From the NCBI GenBank assembly GCA_034401795.1, contig CM067371.1, positions 75,474,833 through 75,538,832 on the forward strand: a stretch of DNA of 64,000 bases, in the 5' to 3' direction. Numbering within the stretch: position 1 is the stretch's first letter; each line of letters starts with the position of its first letter. A program made the position numbers and the translations under genes. The notes below the pieces were generated by a model. It worked only from the letters and a program-made list of their open reading frames with translations. It had not been told where the DNA came from and made no database searches. Origin of the DNA: Chaetoderma sp. LZ-2023a (Eukaryota > Mollusca > Caudofoveata > Chaetodermatida > Chaetodermatidae). Of the stretch, positions 21,746 to 32,474 are shown in pieces.

Positions 21746-21796
21746 ATCTCTGAACTAGTAAAATCTCCTGAGGCCGCTCCCGGACCTAGTCATCAG
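21746..21796 (+). pseudogene. Element E: 17-codon gag exon 1, start codon lost
   Basis: Reads ISELVKSPEAAPGPSHQ, then CAG|GTGAATT. It has exactly the same length and donor as exon 1 of copies A-D, and S7, P8, G13 and Q17 are shared, but the start is ATC. Predicted intron 21797-22545. Confidence 0.7.
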
Positions 21797-22545
21797 GTGA
21801 ATTCAATTACATATTAAATCTTTTGCCGCATGTTCCCAAAACGTAACCTGTTTCCGGAACTCGTGCTAGACGTGGTAAGGCATCTGTGTAAGTGTTTTAA
21901 ATGCTTTCACATGCTTTGAATCCCTATTCACACTTTATTTTCTTTATTTTTGTGTTCACAGGTACTTATGGTGTTGTTTGGTCACCTGTGGTTAGCTTCT
22001 CTCTTCCGCCTCCCCAGACCCTTGTGTTTTGTCTTGTGTTTATTAGGGTCTGAATAAGAATGACTATGAATCTCTCGTAAGAAATTGTTTCTCACACTTT
22101 CCCCCTTTGCCCATCAGAGTTTGCTGGTTGAGAGAACGAACGGGGCCGATGGTACACACTCAAGTCAGAAGGTTTGCTTATGCTAAAGGTTCAGGTATCA
22201 TAGAGTTACTCAGTCAGGCATGATACTATTTTGAAAATTATGCAAAGAATTGTCTGCCAAAATAACTTATTCATTGTCTACTTGAGTGTTGAATACAATT
22301 CGCTCACACCTGTCAAAGTTCAAATACTGATTATCTCCCTTGTTTTCATGATGAGAAATGAGATGTGTCTTATCCGGCGCTGGTTTTTTAATTACTAATT
22401 AATTATGACCTGGCTGTTTTGTTCTTAAGCATCTTCCTATAAGGTTAGACTAGTTTAGTTGCTTCCTTTCTTCAGTCCTTTGGTTTCAGTCTTTTTGGTT
22501 TACTAATGACTAAAAAACTAATTGTCTTCGTCTCATGTTTTATAG

Positions 22546-24430
22546 AAAGCTAACTGTCCCCAGTGCCATCGATTTGTCAAGCCAAGGTTCTTTCCCCATG
22601 ATGTCGAGTTACAGACGAGGGTGCGCGATGGAGGAGAAGAAGAGGTTGGCAAAGTCTAAGATAGAGAAGACCAAAGATGGTAATGTGTCTGGTAAGAAGC
22701 GGAAGACACATGGAGGCATTCCGCCTGGAAATAATGGGAGAAATGAGGAAGACGATAAAGGACCTGATTCCGGAGATGTTTCATGGTATTCTCCCTGGGC
22801 CAGGTGCTTTGTCATCTCCCTCATTTGCTCCCGCCTCTGGATCGTCCTTACTTAGGGGTTTGCTAGTTTTCGACCGTGATCCAGAGCCGACCCCCGATTG
22901 TACAGGCTTGAGGTTCGCCTCGTCTGTGGCCCTGAGGGGGTGGGTGTTAAGAGTAGTAGCCTCAAGTACCCACCCATCAGGTGCTCTTGAGCAGCTAACT
23001 ACTCAGGGAGTCGTCCCTTCTTTCGACCCCGTCCTTGTCAGGCTGGACTAGCATTCTTTGCTAGCCCGGCGTCTAACCTTTCTGGCCAGAAAGAAGAGGA
23101 CATTCTGTGTGGGTCGCCAGTTCAGCTGATGGCCATGGAAATGGACAACCACATGCCTATAAAGCATGCGGGTACCCTTTTTCATGGAGTTACTTCTGCG
23201 GGAGTTAACTTCACGGCTCAATGAGTAGGCCGGGTTGGAGCCGATGACCGGCCATACCGCATTCCTCGCTTTACCGAGAGGTGCTTTACGGAAGGTCTGG
23301 ACCATGCCATCATGCATTTAACCCCCCCCCCCCCCCTGATGCCATGGCTCCGGCTACTGGATTTGTCACGGCGCAAATCATGCCGGCCCTCGCGAATCCG
23401 TATGGCTTTGCTGGCTTTCCAGGCATATCAGTGGCTCCAGCTACAGTTCCATCTGCAAATGTTTTAGAGGACGACGAGAGCCCTAGGCTCGTTGAACATT
23501 CGCAGGTGGCTACCGAAGAAGACTGGCTTGACGCCTGCCAGTGGCTAGTAGACGTCATGCCAGTCCTCTTCTGTGGAATTGTCTGCTTCCCATCGTGACC
23601 AGCACCCGTGGATGATGGGGAAGCAGACATCTAGTGCCATACCATCTCTAGCATATGCGGAACATATTGTTGATATGTTCTCTGTTGCAGAGGCATCCAT
23701 TCAACCAAATGGATGTCTCGCGAAGGCCCCACATGAGGTGGCATGGCGCTGCCATATACCTGTTTGCCAGTTCCAGAGGTACTGCATCGTCCCTAAGCCC
23801 TGCATGGATGAACATCAGCTTTAGGTGAGGACACACGGCCAGGGTCCCGAGCGGACACGGGACCCTTATGTACTACCGCATTGCGGTGTGCAAACACTGC
23901 ATTGCGGGACACAATGTCATCGAGAGCAGCCATCTCAGCTTTGTCTCATGTCTCCCAGCTGCTACATGGGGTTGTAGCAGCATCTGTGTCATGCCATCAC
24001 AGCCCCATCTCAGTCCAGAGAGCCATCCAGGATGGAATAAACATGGCTCTGGACTGCATGACGTGGTCTGTCACCAGAAGCTTCTGGGCGAGGCGCATTT
24101 GCATTGGATAACTTGTGTCCATCCCAGGACCTGTACAATAGGCTTCTTAGTTTGAGGTTCTCCATGGAGAGTGCGTTCGCACTGCACCCCCTGTTTTCCG
24201 TCCCCAGCAGGCCCGAGGTGGTGGTGCCAGAGTCGGAAGCCAACCACCTTCGCAGCATAGGCGACGGCCACACCAGTGAGGGCCAGCAGGGTGGGTGGGG
24301 TGGGGGGAAGCAGGCTCTTCCAGCTCAACCTGCCAGGCAGCAACCAGCGCAGCGAGGTGCACGTGGTGCAGGCAGGGATGCGCAAGGATTGGTCATGGTA
24401 ATCGGGCCTGAAGGTCGCTAGTGCAACAGG
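22546..24430 (+). pseudogene. Element E: decayed gag
   Basis: After a tttatag acceptor, the sequence begins KANCPQCHRFVKPRFFPHD, matching the zinc-binding N-terminus of A-D. Recognisable later pieces include EEDWLDACQWLV, AEHIVDMFSVAEASI and LAKAPHEVAWRC. Multiple frameshifts, a C-run at 23322-23336 and a deletion of roughly 110 bp near 24150 (the TPMTGPGLFGG segment) destroy the frame. Confidence 0.85.
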
Positions 24431-26400
24431 GACAGTCCCACTCTTGCCATCAGAATTGGATCACCTTCGCAACCAAGGTGGCCCAGTGGGAGGCTGCCTG
24501 GCCTTCCATGTGCAGGAGTGTGAGCGGTTAACCCAGGACTGCTAAGTCTTGCGATGGCTTTCAGCCGGATACCATCTGACTGCATATCTCATCCACCATC
24601 GCAACTGTCTCTGGTCCCAGTCTGGACTCAAATACCAAGAGATCCAGATCAACGGTTGTGCATCGAGGAAGAAATAAATTCCCTCATGCTAAAAGGAGCA
24701 TTTCAACGGCACAAAGTTGTCCGGGCTTCTATTCAACTGTTTCTCTAGTGACAAAAATCACTGAGGGTGGAGACCAATTCTCAATTTCAAACCGCTAGAC
24801 AAATACAGAGACACTCCAAGTTTCAAAATCTAAACAATATGGTCTATTAGCGGGGTTGGAGAATTGAATGTGGATGGCTTATTTCTATATTCCCATTGCA
24901 AGGAGTTTTTGTTGGTTCCTGAGATTCGCATTTCAGGGACGCCAATGGGAATTCAAAGTTTTCCATTTGGAATCTCGACTGCTCCTCAGGTTTTCACCTC
25001 AGTGGTCCTTACTATCACACCATCCCTCCGCAGGCGACACATAGCAGTCTACACAGACATAGACAATTGGCTGTTAAAACACACAATCAACAAAGTCTAT
25101 CAGCAAATCTGGAAATAGGTTTGAAAACATTGACAGATCTAGGCTGGCTAATCAATTTTCAGAAATCAGAGGTGACACCATCCCAGAAGTTTGTTTACCT
25201 GGACATGTTTTTCGATCTAGACATAGGATATCGATCTAGACATAGGATATATTTATACATCTCAGGAGAGAGTAGAAATACTCATCTCAGTAGTACAGTC
25301 AGTGTGCAACAGTTGTTATGTTCTGGCACGGGTTTACTTGAGAATGCTGGGATTGATGGTTTCACTGGAACCAGTCAGTCCTCAGGCAGCCTTGTGCAGG
25401 CACCCTATCCAGTTATTTGTCATAACACAGTTGACCCAGAGTTCAGGACCCCTTGACTCAAAAGTGTCAGTGTTGGAACCTCTTATTCACCACCTGAAAT
25501 GGTGGATGGAAGGAATCAATCTCCTATTGGGGATGATGTCCCATCCCCACCCTCATATAACGATGTATGTGGATGCATCAATGGAGGGATGGGGAGCTTG
25601 CCTGGAGGAAGCCGCTGTATCAGCTCTTTGGAATCTGGATCAGTTACAAGAACACATCAATCTGCTAGAAATGCAAGCAGTAGTCTTGGCCTTGGAACAT
25701 TTCGTGGAGAAAGTTCAGGGCAAGATAGTTCGGGTTCGATCAGACAACTCAACAGTAGTGACTTACATAAACCGCCTGGGTGGAACAAAGTCGCCCAGTC
25801 TCTGTATGATGACATGGAAACTGCTTTGCTGGTGAAAGCAGCTCTTATTCCAGGAAGACTAAATCTCTTAGCAGACTCATTGAGCCAAAGAATGAGTGTA
25901 CTTCGCACGAAATGGCAACTAAATCAATGTGTGTCGGATCATTTGTTCAACCACTGGGGGGAACCCAACATAGATTTATTCACAACGACGAAGAATGCGA
26001 AGATGATGAGGTACGTCTCTCCGATTCCAGATCCACGCGCTATCGCAGCAGATGCGCTAGCTATCAGCTTGGTGGGAATGCATACCTGGCAGCAATCCTA
26101 ATTCCAAAAATCCTTCAGAAAATCAGGCAGCAGGAGTGCCAAATGCTTATGATTACCCCGAATTGGCCAAACCGATCATAGCATACAGATCTGCTTGACC
26201 TTCTCATTTGCAGTCCGGTTCCTCTGCCTCTGATTAACAACATAATCATCCAGGGCAAGGCCCTGCACAACAATCCGTCAAGGTTCCAATTGACTTCATG
26301 GTTGTTGTCAAGGGATCGGCAATTAAGGAGGGATTTTCTGAGCAAACAGCCATGTCCATGGCCAGAGCCAGCAGGGGGTGGGGGGGGGGTCAACCTCCAG
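24431..26400 (+). pseudogene. Element E: decayed RT, RNase H and methyltransferase-like region
   Basis: RT pieces include IPRDPDQRLCIEEEINSL and FPFGISTAPQVFT, and the catalytic block reads TDIDNWL in place of YIDDWL, a lethal change. RNase H pieces include VDASMEGWGACLEE, INLLEMQAVVL and RSDNSTVVTYINR. The tail has IDLFTTTKNAKMMRYVSPIPDP. Stops and frameshifts are scattered, and an exact 19-bp duplication lies at 25212-25249. Confidence 0.85.
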
Positions 26401-26645
26401 AGCATATAACTATAAAATCAACAGATTTGCAGAATGGTGCTCAAGAAGATGTATTAATCTAATGGATGCATCTATTCAGGTAGTAGCCAATTTCCTCTAT
26501 CACCTGTATGATACCTACAGCCTCAAGCCTAATTGTAATGCTGGCTATAAGTCAGCTTTAATGTCTGTTACCCCTTGCTTGGCTAATAGGGGAAGTGATG
26601 ACGTATGTAATCTAAATACTTTAATCAAAGGCATGGGTTATCTCC
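26341..26645 (+). pseudogene. Element E: N-terminal fragment of tyrosine recombinase
   Basis: Encodes STSRAYNYKINRFAEWCSRR to LNTLIKGMGYL, the core-binding part of the recombinase. A G-run at 26379 disrupts the upstream frame. All catalytic residues are lost by the truncation. Confidence 0.85.
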
Positions 26646-26870
26646 ATTTCTCAGTGCCCCGATGTAGGTACCGTCATCATTAGTTTCTGTAGTGTGTGAT
26701 AGATACTCATGATTGAATTCTGTTTTTGCAGCCTTGAGCTGTTCTGCAGTTCTTAGAAGTAGTATATCAAGAGGACCTTTTACCTCCTTGATACTGTCAT
26801 CATCATCTGCATACTGCGTCTCTAGTACTGGCACACCTCTGATTGAGATTGGAAGGTTTGGTATTGTCGA
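26646..26870 (-). pseudogene. LINE RT fragment with YADD box
   Basis: The minus strand encodes VPVLETQYADDDDSI followed by LLRTAEQLKAAKTEFNHEY, matching the catalytic box and following helix of a LINE RT. It marks the 3' breakpoint of element E. Confidence 0.6.
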
Positions 26871-27839
26871 GTGTTCTTGAACAGATTATAGTGCTACGGC
26901 AAGATACAGTAGCAAGGTTTAAAGTGCTCATGTCCCATTAAAGAGAGATGTTTTTCATGAGATATGAGATGCCTGATGATTTCTGTGCAATGCACTCAGC
27001 ATGCAACTTAAACAAAAGGAACCTGTATGCACACGCAAATGCTCATTTGCCAGCCAGCTCTGGATGCATACATGGCAGTACATTCGATAACCTATATTTC
27101 AATACTGTTCAGTGCAAGTGTGAAATTTACAGGATGAAATATGAGAATATATACTTGGATAATAATTAGACTTAGTAATCAACACATTACAGTCAATCAA
27201 ATCTTCAGCAAGTTTCAACTGAAAGCTATACTTGTTATTTTAGAATATTTAGACTAAAAGCTGTTGCAGGAGCAAATTCCATTCAACTTTTTTTCAAATC
27301 TGTGGCAAGTAGTAATCACATTACCTGCTAAGTATTTTGACAATAATTTTGCAAAATCCTTCTGCTGTCATTAATAGTAACAATTTTCACACAAATTATT
27401 GTCAAAGTATATAAACGTGTTCTTGTATTTTATCCTGGAAATTTACACATTATAATATGAAGGTATAGCAATCTATTAAAGATTGTTATAAATGTTTGCA
27501 TTATACCTGTTTTTGGAAGACAACAACAACTTCCAGGCAAAGTATTTTCAAAATGTTAAACATAATCGTATATCTAGTATGTAGTTTTAGTGTTCAGATG
27601 AATAGGTTTTCCGGTGTTGACAGATTACAGATATTGAAAAATATTGTCAAGAATAGTAAAATTTGGGCTTAGAAAAAATGTAGTTGACTAATCTAAGTTT
27701 GGCTGACTTTGTCATGAAAGGGTTAAGGCAGTTGGTCTCTCAAGCAGTCTTGACAGTGTTTATAAATTTGCTGTGAGTTACTTACCAGTCATGCCAGTAT
27801 AATTCACTGTTTATCTATGATGTATTATATGCAATGCAG
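26871..27839. other. 3' part of cereblon intron 3; one partial MITE end
   Basis: AT-rich and non-coding. A lone 'catgaaagggttaa' end near 27712 belongs to the TTAA MITE family. Confidence 0.4.
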
Positions 27840-28007
27840 GTACTCTGAGGAGGACAGCGCACTTGTTATGTCGACGACTGGCACCACGGCGGAAATCTAC
27901 TCCATGAAATACGATGAAGATGAGCGTTCAGGAATCTCAGTTTTACATGTAAAGGCCAAAGGTCGACAAAGATTTGATGTAATTGAGAGCCGGAGACAGG
28001 CTACTGG
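27840..28007 (+). CDS. CRBN: Cereblon exon 4, Lon-type domain
   Basis: After gcaatgcag the exon completes a Met codon and encodes YSEEDSALVMSTTGTTAEIY, then HVKAKGRQRFDVIESR. The GTTAEIY and K-x-KGRQRF-x-V motifs are conserved in cereblon Lon domains. It ends in phase 2 before GTGAGC. Confidence 0.95.
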
Positions 28008-28026
28008 GTGAGCCGATATATGATGA

Positions 28027-28266
28027 TTAACCCTTTAATGGTCATACCGGCCAAAACCGGCCTCTGTCATGGTCTTGTGGAATGTCCATTTACAGGCCAA
28101 CAGAATACAATTTAAAAAAATTTACCACTTGAAAGACTGGCTCAATAACTGAGCCAGTCATTCCAGTGAAAAATTAAAAATAATTATATTCTCTTGGCCT
28201 GTAAATGGACATTTAATAGTCAGATTAACAAATTTTCTTGACCGAATTTGACCATTAAAGGGTTAA
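28027..28266. mobile_element. Complete TTAA-type MITE with 18-bp perfect TIRs
   Basis: ttaaccctttaatggtca at 28027-28044 is the exact reverse complement of the last 18 bases (28249-28266). The interior is palindromic around gactggctcaataactgagc. TTAA ends followed by CCCTTT fit piggyBac-type non-autonomous elements. Confidence 0.8.
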
Positions 28267-28419
28267 GCCATTCAGATACATCTGCTCGAAGGGAGGTAAC
28301 GCTGATTTACAACAATTTTTCCCCTGCCAAAATGTTGTTATTTGCTAGTTATGTTCTAGTTGGTGGCACAGTCTTTTGTCTGGTCAGTTTATATTTTCAT
28401 TGATCAATTGCACTAGGTC

Positions 28420-29060
28420 TGTAAAAGAAACCTAGTCACGAAAGTGATGATGATCCAAAAAGGCATGACAGCTACCAATGGCCACCCCGATAATTTGTTT
28501 TCGTTTGATATCTCTGATGCAGAGGGTTGAACTAAATTAAAATTTCATTGATCCATTGAATTCCACATGAGGAAGAAGGATGTTAAAATGGAGGAGCCAG
28601 AATCCAATATGGCCACCAGTTATGGCGGACATCTTGGAATCAGTTTCCGAATTATAACCTGTCGGATGGTCTTAAAATTATGTATGTGCATTGGGGGATG
28701 GTGATCCCAAATCCACTTAATATTTAATCCAGCTATCAGTTGCCATCATCGGAATTTGACTTTGAACAATAACTCTGCTACGGTTTGTCAAATTGGTTCA
28801 ATATATTAGCACATTGGCAATGATTGGACTATGTCTGTGGATAGAACCTTATGACATCTACGATAGTCCAAAGTCCAATATTGCGGTGGCGATCTTGGAA
28901 ATTTATTGTCTATTGATTTTTCAGCTGAGGTTTCTCATAGCTGTAGACAAGAAAGTGAAGTAGCATATATTGAAATTGATGATGATCCGAAATCCAATAT
29001 GGCTACAATCTGTCAGTGGCCATCTTCTAAAAGCTATTTCCATTTTATAGCTCCATAAGT
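28420..29060 (+). repeat. Diverged 'ggccatcttgga' repeat units
   Basis: 'ccaatatggc-acc' and 'catcttgga' motifs recur about every 140-200 bp, as in the arrays at 19.2 kb and 48.4 kb. Confidence 0.45.
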
Positions 29061-29204
29061 GTGTCAGATAAGATTCAACTTGCAATTTCCATTGAATCGT
29101 TATATAATGTGTTAATATGTGCCGTTTGTGGCATAGGCCTTATACCTTACTGAAATTCTTGTTATTATGCAATGTAGATGATACATATCTTGCAGATTAT
29201 ATAG

Positions 29205-29900
29205 CAATGGAGGTATCCATTCTGAGCTATGATCCGCCTATTTCTAGCTAAGAGATGCCCACTGTCTGTAGCACATATTGAAATCAAGTTATATACTTTG
29301 ACTCCTAAATTCTCAGATCCCAATTTGAAGGTACTTATACAGGTAAGCTGTTGAATATTCTTAAACTAATTTGACAGGGAGCTGTTGATGCCTATTTATT
29401 AAAATACAAATCCATCAAGGACATACAATCCATTCACTTGATAGACTTTTCCTGCATCATGACAGAATTACAATACATTATGATTGTGACGTCAGCCTAC
29501 ATATGATGTAATTCATTATGACATCATATACTTGAGTGACAGATTAGGTCACTCCATTTGTCTGAATATCACTGTAATTGACCTTTCCAGTTTATCAATC
29601 CATCATATGACGTCATAATCAACTATGATATGGTCATCGCGAATGATTAATTGATGACGGCCTAAGCCTTGTTGTACAAATTATTATTTAATAAACATGA
29701 TGTTGAATATTTTGAAATTAATTTAACTGGCTGCTATTGCTGCCACCCAGTGAAGTTAATTTCAAAATATTCAACAGCTTACATGTCATTGTATAGTTTT
29801 CTGGAAATTGATGGTTAGGAAGTTCAGGGATGGATCCTAACACAGGTAAAGGGTGGGTGGAGCTTAGCTAGAGATGGGCGAGTCACAGCTAAAACTGGAT
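29205..29900. repeat. Long foldback repeat with 21-bp perfect inner stem
   Basis: tgttgaatattttgaaattaa (29701-29721) pairs exactly with 29756-29776. Outer arms 'tttctagctaag' and 'ttctggaaattga...ggagcttagctaga' suggest a foldback of several hundred bp. Related copies lie near 38.8, 39.3, 57.3 and 60.3 kb. Confidence 0.55.
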
Positions 29901-29934
29901 ACATCCATTAATAAGCTTTCATCAATAACTGACT

Positions 29935-30320
29935 TAGTTTGATAATCGAGCCAGTCATTCGTCAGCCAGCGATTCCAGTGATAGACTGAAAATTTATCTA
30001 CTCTTGGCCTGCAAATGGAATACATTTAATACTATGACACTTATGTCGGCCAAACATGGCTTATGCAGTTGGCTTGAGGAATGTCTATTTGCAGACCAAG
30101 ACAAGACATTCATTGAAAATTTATCACTGGGATGACTGGCTCGATAACCGAGGTGACTGGCTCGATAACCGAGCCAGTCATTTCATTGATAAATTTTCAG
30201 AAATAGTCTCTTTGTCTTCCAATAGACATTTCCTATGAGAAAATTGATATTTTCATGAACAAATTTGTGGGATAAATGGTTACGTAAAAATCTTGACAAA
30301 TATTGACCAGGAATGGGTTA
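29935..30320. mobile_element. Two abutting TTAA-type MITE remnants
   Basis: Contain gactggctcgataaccgag twice in tandem (about 30134-30175) and both family arms. A gggttatc end lies at 30315. Confidence 0.6.
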
Positions 30321-30379
30321 TCAGATTAGTTTTGAATTCGTCTCCTCATTTGAATCAATGCAGTTTATTGCGCTTACAG

Positions 30380-30560
30380 GACACTCATAGGTAAAGTTCG
30401 TATTCTGCCAGAACAAGTCCTGGGAGATGTTCTGAGGCCAGTAAGATCTGATAGAGAGAAGAGAATGGGCTCTTGCCAAGTTGAACAGGACTCTGCACTG
30501 CAAACAGCGGTAGATAGAGAGGGTCGTGTCTTGATGAATGTCAGAACTGCACCAAAGAAG
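30380..30560 (+). CDS. CRBN: Cereblon exon 5, end of Lon domain and start of helical region
   Basis: The exon follows cgcttacag and begins with GTLIGKVRILPEQVL, matching the A/GKVQILPE strand of cereblon. A poorly conserved charged linker follows (RSDREKRMGSCQ, DREGRVLMNVRTAPKK). It ends in phase 0 before GTGTGT. The downstream intron of 16.7 kb contains two complete DIRS elements. Confidence 0.9.
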
Positions 30561-31370
30561 GTGTGTATTTGTTTGTGAAAAAAAAGATAAATGTGTAAAG
30601 AGATAATTGTAGTCCTATCAAAATATCATTTACTATAGACATGATAGAAAACGATTTTTTATAACTGTTTGTAGAACAGATTAAATTTCTATAGATTAAG
30701 TTTCCAAAAAATAGCTTTTTGTGGTTGCACTTTATTTGTTAGATACCATGTTTTTAAATAAAACTATCTATCTTAGAAAACTGACAGCAGATCAGAATAT
30801 TGACAAACAAATGCGAATGCATTATAGTTATGGCATGGTAAAAAATATAAACAATTTTACAGACAAACCAACCAACAAACCAACTTACAGTAGTACACCT
30901 TTCTCACATTAGTGTATTTTTGGAAAATACCTTCCCGAAATGCATCACGAATGCCACTTCCGACTGGTAACCGCGATAGTCGACGCGCAAACAGCATTAC
31001 TTTACTATGGGAATCAGATACAGTGCACTTTAGGCAGTCCATATAAAAACTATGTTCATAATATATTTGAAGCAATACATCATTGGAAAGCTAAACCAAT
31101 TTTCTATGCATTTCTGTATTAGTTTTTATAGTTTCGTAAAATTTAATACAGTTCATTGCAATTTTAAAATATCCCCTATTGTCCACTTGATTTAATGAAT
31201 CTAGGTTGAATGGTGTATTTTATATACGCAAATAACTCGGTGAAAACGTTACAAAAAGATAAAAAATAATGCATTAATGTTTCGGCAATTGAATGCGCTT
31301 TCCAATGATATATGATTTAAATAATATAGTGTATTTTAGTGCAAAAGTAACTCAATGCGGGTCAGCGGTT
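30561..31370. other. 5' part of cereblon intron 5; nothing recognised
   Basis: AT-rich sequence between exon 5 and DIRS element A. Confidence 0.4.
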
Positions 31371-31562
31371 TTTCACTTCAAGAGTATACTTACCTCCCTA
31401 ATACTTTTGATATTGCTAAATATTGGCTTTCACTCAATAAACACTCAGATTAAAACAGTTAGGTGCCCCTACTGGGCAGGGAGTCAGAGCGTAGTCTGGC
31501 GGATGCCAGCCCCACCACCGCGCATGCGCAGACTAGCACTTCCTCTTTGCTAGATTATTGGC
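31371..31562 (+). repeat. Element A: left inverted terminal repeat
   Basis: About 190 bp, reverse complement of 38213-38399. The outermost 18 bases differ from the right end, which has a longer unique tip. Confidence 0.9.
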
Positions 31563-31664
31563 AGAGAGATCACACATGTTTTTTTTGTGCAAAAGCTTTT
31601 CCTTGCTCTTAAACTGTTTTCATAACTTGGTTGTGTTATTTTGGAGTGATAGTCACTGATTAGG

Positions 31665-31715
31665 ATGGCAGGAAGGATCACTTCGCCAAAGGGGGACCTA
31701 GGACCTTTGAATCAG
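31665..31715 (+). CDS. Element A: 17-codon exon 1 of gag
   Basis: ATG-initiated, reads MAGRITSPKGDLGPLNQ and ends CAG|GTGACT. Joining it to the acceptor ctgtttcag at 32474 is in phase 0 and yields ...LNQ-GPGCASCGRF, placing an ATG ahead of a zinc-binding motif that otherwise lacks one. Same length and donor in B, C, D and (decayed) E. Splicing is predicted, not observed. A second conserved acceptor-like site (gtccacag, about 31861) could add a UTR exon. Confidence 0.65.
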
Positions 31716-32474
31716 GTGACTTCTAGTAAAATTAGCGAGTTTTCTTTCCCGGTGTATTGTGTTTCCGGGACTCGCGTTTACCGTGATAAGCGCCTTGGTT
31801 AGTTGGTTTATGTCAACTCGGTGCTACCTAAGGCTAATTTCTCTTTCTGTTTATGTCCACAGGTCTGTATGACGCTAGGTGGTGGCATCACAGCAGCAGA
31901 GAGTTAGTTTTCTCTCCACCATGGTTCCATTTCCTACTAACACTGTTAGGTTATCTAACCAAATGATTTATGTCCAGTGAGTTGGAGGCCTAGTATAAAG
32001 GTCTTCTCGCTTTGCCCTCTTGATCCAATTCCTTCCCCATGAGGTGGAGAGAGTTAAGAGGTGTGCAGGTGGTGGAGTACTCCGGTTCGTCACGTTGGAT
32101 GGTTTGTCTATACAAGGTGTCAGGTATCTAGTTATTGATAATGTGGTGATGTTAATTATAGTAAGCAAAGGGAGATAATTAAGATTTTTGCCAGAAAAGA
32201 GTTATCTATGTGTATCTGATGGTTGTGTAGTCGACGTATCCATTCAGCATACAATTCGTCCTCGCACTTGGATGTTTGTTGGGATCGATTTTTTCCTGTC
32301 ACGGGATTAATGATGTCATAATCAGCCTGGCTATGTATTTATCAGCAATTCAAGTTGCAATGCTGGTTTCTGATGTATATTGATCTTTATGATCGTTTTC
32401 CTTCTCTTTGAGTTGGTTTGAGTGTCTAAGCTTAACTAGTTTGCTCATACTCCTCGTCCTTTGCCCTGTTTCAG

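Larger units (their letters stand above)
21038..26645 (+). mobile_element. DIRS-type element E, old and 3'-truncated
   Basis: E is collinear with copies A-D from its terminal repeat through gag, RT-RNase H and the start of the tyrosine recombinase, then breaks at about 26645. No right inverted repeat or internal complementary region is present. The left terminal repeat is present twice in tandem (21038-21207 and 21208-21397). A SINE has inserted in the leader. Its terminal sequence and protein are clearly diverged from A-D, and many stops and frameshifts are present, so it is the oldest + strand copy here. It lies in cereblon intron 3, sense orientation. Confidence 0.9.

Noticed and set aside
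23322-26395. C-run (23322-23336) and G-run (26379-26390) in element E as functional signals
   Set aside because: They fall inside decayed coding sequence and look like homopolymer expansion or assembly uncertainty.
30857-31075. 72-codon minus-strand ORF in intron 5
   Set aside because: No recognisable motif; a chance frame in AT-rich intron sequence.
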